A stretch of DNA of 64,000 nucleotides from Pseudomonas delhiensis (GTDB lineage Bacteria > Pseudomonadota > Gammaproteobacteria > Pseudomonadales > Pseudomonadaceae): NCBI RefSeq assembly GCF_900187975.1, contig NZ_FZPC01000007.1, positions 62,001-126,000 on the forward strand, read 5' to 3'. This document shows, in pieces, positions 63,445 through 64,000 of the stretch (within the stretch, counting starts at the first letter, position 1; each line of letters starts with the position of its first letter). The position numbers and the translations under genes are program-made. A model generated the notes under the pieces. It was not told where the DNA came from, did not search any database, and saw nothing but the letters and a program-made list of their open reading frames with translations.

Positions 63445-64000
63445 ATGTCCCTGCCCCGTCTGCCGCCGCTCAACGCCGTGCGTGCCTTCGAGGCGGCGGC
63501 GCGCCTGGGCAGCTACGTCGCCGCCTCGAAGGCGCTGCACGTCACCCAGCCGGCCATCGGCCGCCACGTGCGCCTGCTGGAGGACTGGCTGGGCGTGCAG
63601 CTGCTGGAGCGCACGCCGCGGGGGGTCAGCCTGACGCCCGCCGGCCAGCGCTACTACGCGAAGATAGCCACGGCGCTGCAGCAGATCGCCGAGGCCAGCC
63701 GCGAACTGGCCCCCGGCGGCTCGGCGCGCTGGCTGAAGATCCTGGTGGTGCCGGCCTTCGCCAAGCGCTGGCTGATGCCGCACCTGGAAGCCCTGCGCCA
63801 GCAGCGTCCGGGGCTGAAGGTGGCGATCGAGCCGAACCCGACCTTCACCGAGGTGGACGGCAACAGCGCCGACCTGGGCATCGTCTACGGCATGCCCGGG
63901 CAGTACCCGCAGAGCTGCGCCACCCTGCTCCACCCGCAGGTATTCCCGGTGTGCTCGCCGGCCTACCTGGCGGCCCACGGCCCGCTGGGCAGCGCCGAAG
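63445..64000 (+). CDS. LysR-family regulator, GcvA-like (3' end outside window)
   Basis: The first 185 residues of a LysR regulator. The winged HTH spans 1-62: LPPLNAVRAFEAAARLGSYV and LHVTQPAIGRHVRLLEDWLG. The effector domain begins near 95 (LKILVVPAFAKRWLMPHL). The wording is of the GcvA type, which usually activates adjacent amino-acid or amine catabolic genes. It is divergent from the importer-amidase-mat operon and probably controls it. The gene runs off the right edge. Confidence 0.9.
   Translation, partial: MSLPRLPPLNAVRAFEAAARLGSYVAASKALHVTQPAIGRHVRLLEDWLGVQLLERTPRGVSLTPAGQRYYAKIATALQQIAEASRELAPGGSARWLKILVVPAFAKRWLMPHLEALRQQRPGLKVAIEPNPTFTEVDGNSADLGIVYGMPGQYPQSCATLLHPQVFPVCSPAYLAAHGPLGSAE

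Overview
The window is a high-GC (about 65-70% by eye), densely coded piece of a Pseudomonas chromosome. Family content and gene order point to the P. aeruginosa group. The left block (M16 peptidase, rsmD, yheT-like hydrolase, TetR, aldehyde dehydrogenase, Tat lipoprotein, GMC oxidoreductase, coaD, ferredoxin, ggt, Na/Pi symporter, acyltransferase, mutM) and the right block (gcvP/gcvH/gcvT, iron ABC transporter, ubiI/ubiH-type hydroxylases, pepP, ygfB, zapB-like/zapA, 6S RNA, formyl-THF cyclo-ligase, ABC exporter, FliL-like protein, quinone oxidoreductase) each recall P. aeruginosa gene order. As far as I remember they are not adjacent in PAO1, so a rearrangement is likely between them. REP-type palindromes (core GTAGGAGCGAGCTTGCTCGC) occur in many intergenic gaps, as is usual in Pseudomonas. 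No rRNA, tRNA, CRISPR array, transposase or integrase gene was seen.

Layout. 1-4.4 kb: end of a non-catalytic M16 peptidase subunit, rsmD, an inserted RhuM-Fic/Doc fusion gene, a YheT-type hydrolase and a GNAT acetyltransferase. 4.7-9.3 kb: a TetR regulator divergent from an aldehyde dehydrogenase / Tat lipoprotein / GMC oxidoreductase operon, with a palindromic operator candidate in the promoter. 9.4-18.4 kb: housekeeping and repair genes (coaD, ferredoxin, ggt, Na/Pi symporter, acyltransferase, mutM, cysQ, nudE, yrfG). 18.5-25.6 kb: a BON-LysM protein, fdhD with a YdeP-type molybdoenzyme, two tandem glycine-zipper proteins with His-rich tails, a thioesterase and an iron-type alcohol dehydrogenase. 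25.6-27.7 kb: a strongly AT-rich island with a secreted CARDB-domain protein that appears frameshifted, followed by a methyltransferase gene whose base composition switches inside the reading frame. 28.4-33 kb: thyA, an eight-heme cytochrome c with HEAT/TPR repeats, and two tandem DUF2388 proteins.

33-54.5 kb: the glycine cleavage genes, with a hairpin between gcvH and gcvP; an Fe(3+) ABC transporter (permease and binding protein, no ATPase); a block with two ubiquinone-type flavin hydroxylases flanking a DUF4442 protein, then pepP and ygfB; divergent from it the zapB-like/zapA pair, 6S RNA and fau; a 43-residue membrane protein; an EVE-domain protein; a three-gene RbbA-type ABC export operon; an orphan FliL-like protein; and a quinone oxidoreductase.

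54.8-64 kb: the most interesting region. A nine-kilobase minus-strand cluster encodes a complete polyamine-type (PotABCD-like) ABC importer, an amidase-signature hydrolase with an intact Lys-Ser-Ser triad, malonyl-CoA decarboxylase (MatA) and malonyl-CoA synthetase (MatB). A divergent LysR regulator sits upstream, with a perfect palindrome between it and the importer. The gene set reads as uptake of an amide of malonate, hydrolysis to malonate, activation to malonyl-CoA and decarboxylation to acetyl-CoA. The identity of the imported substrate is inference.
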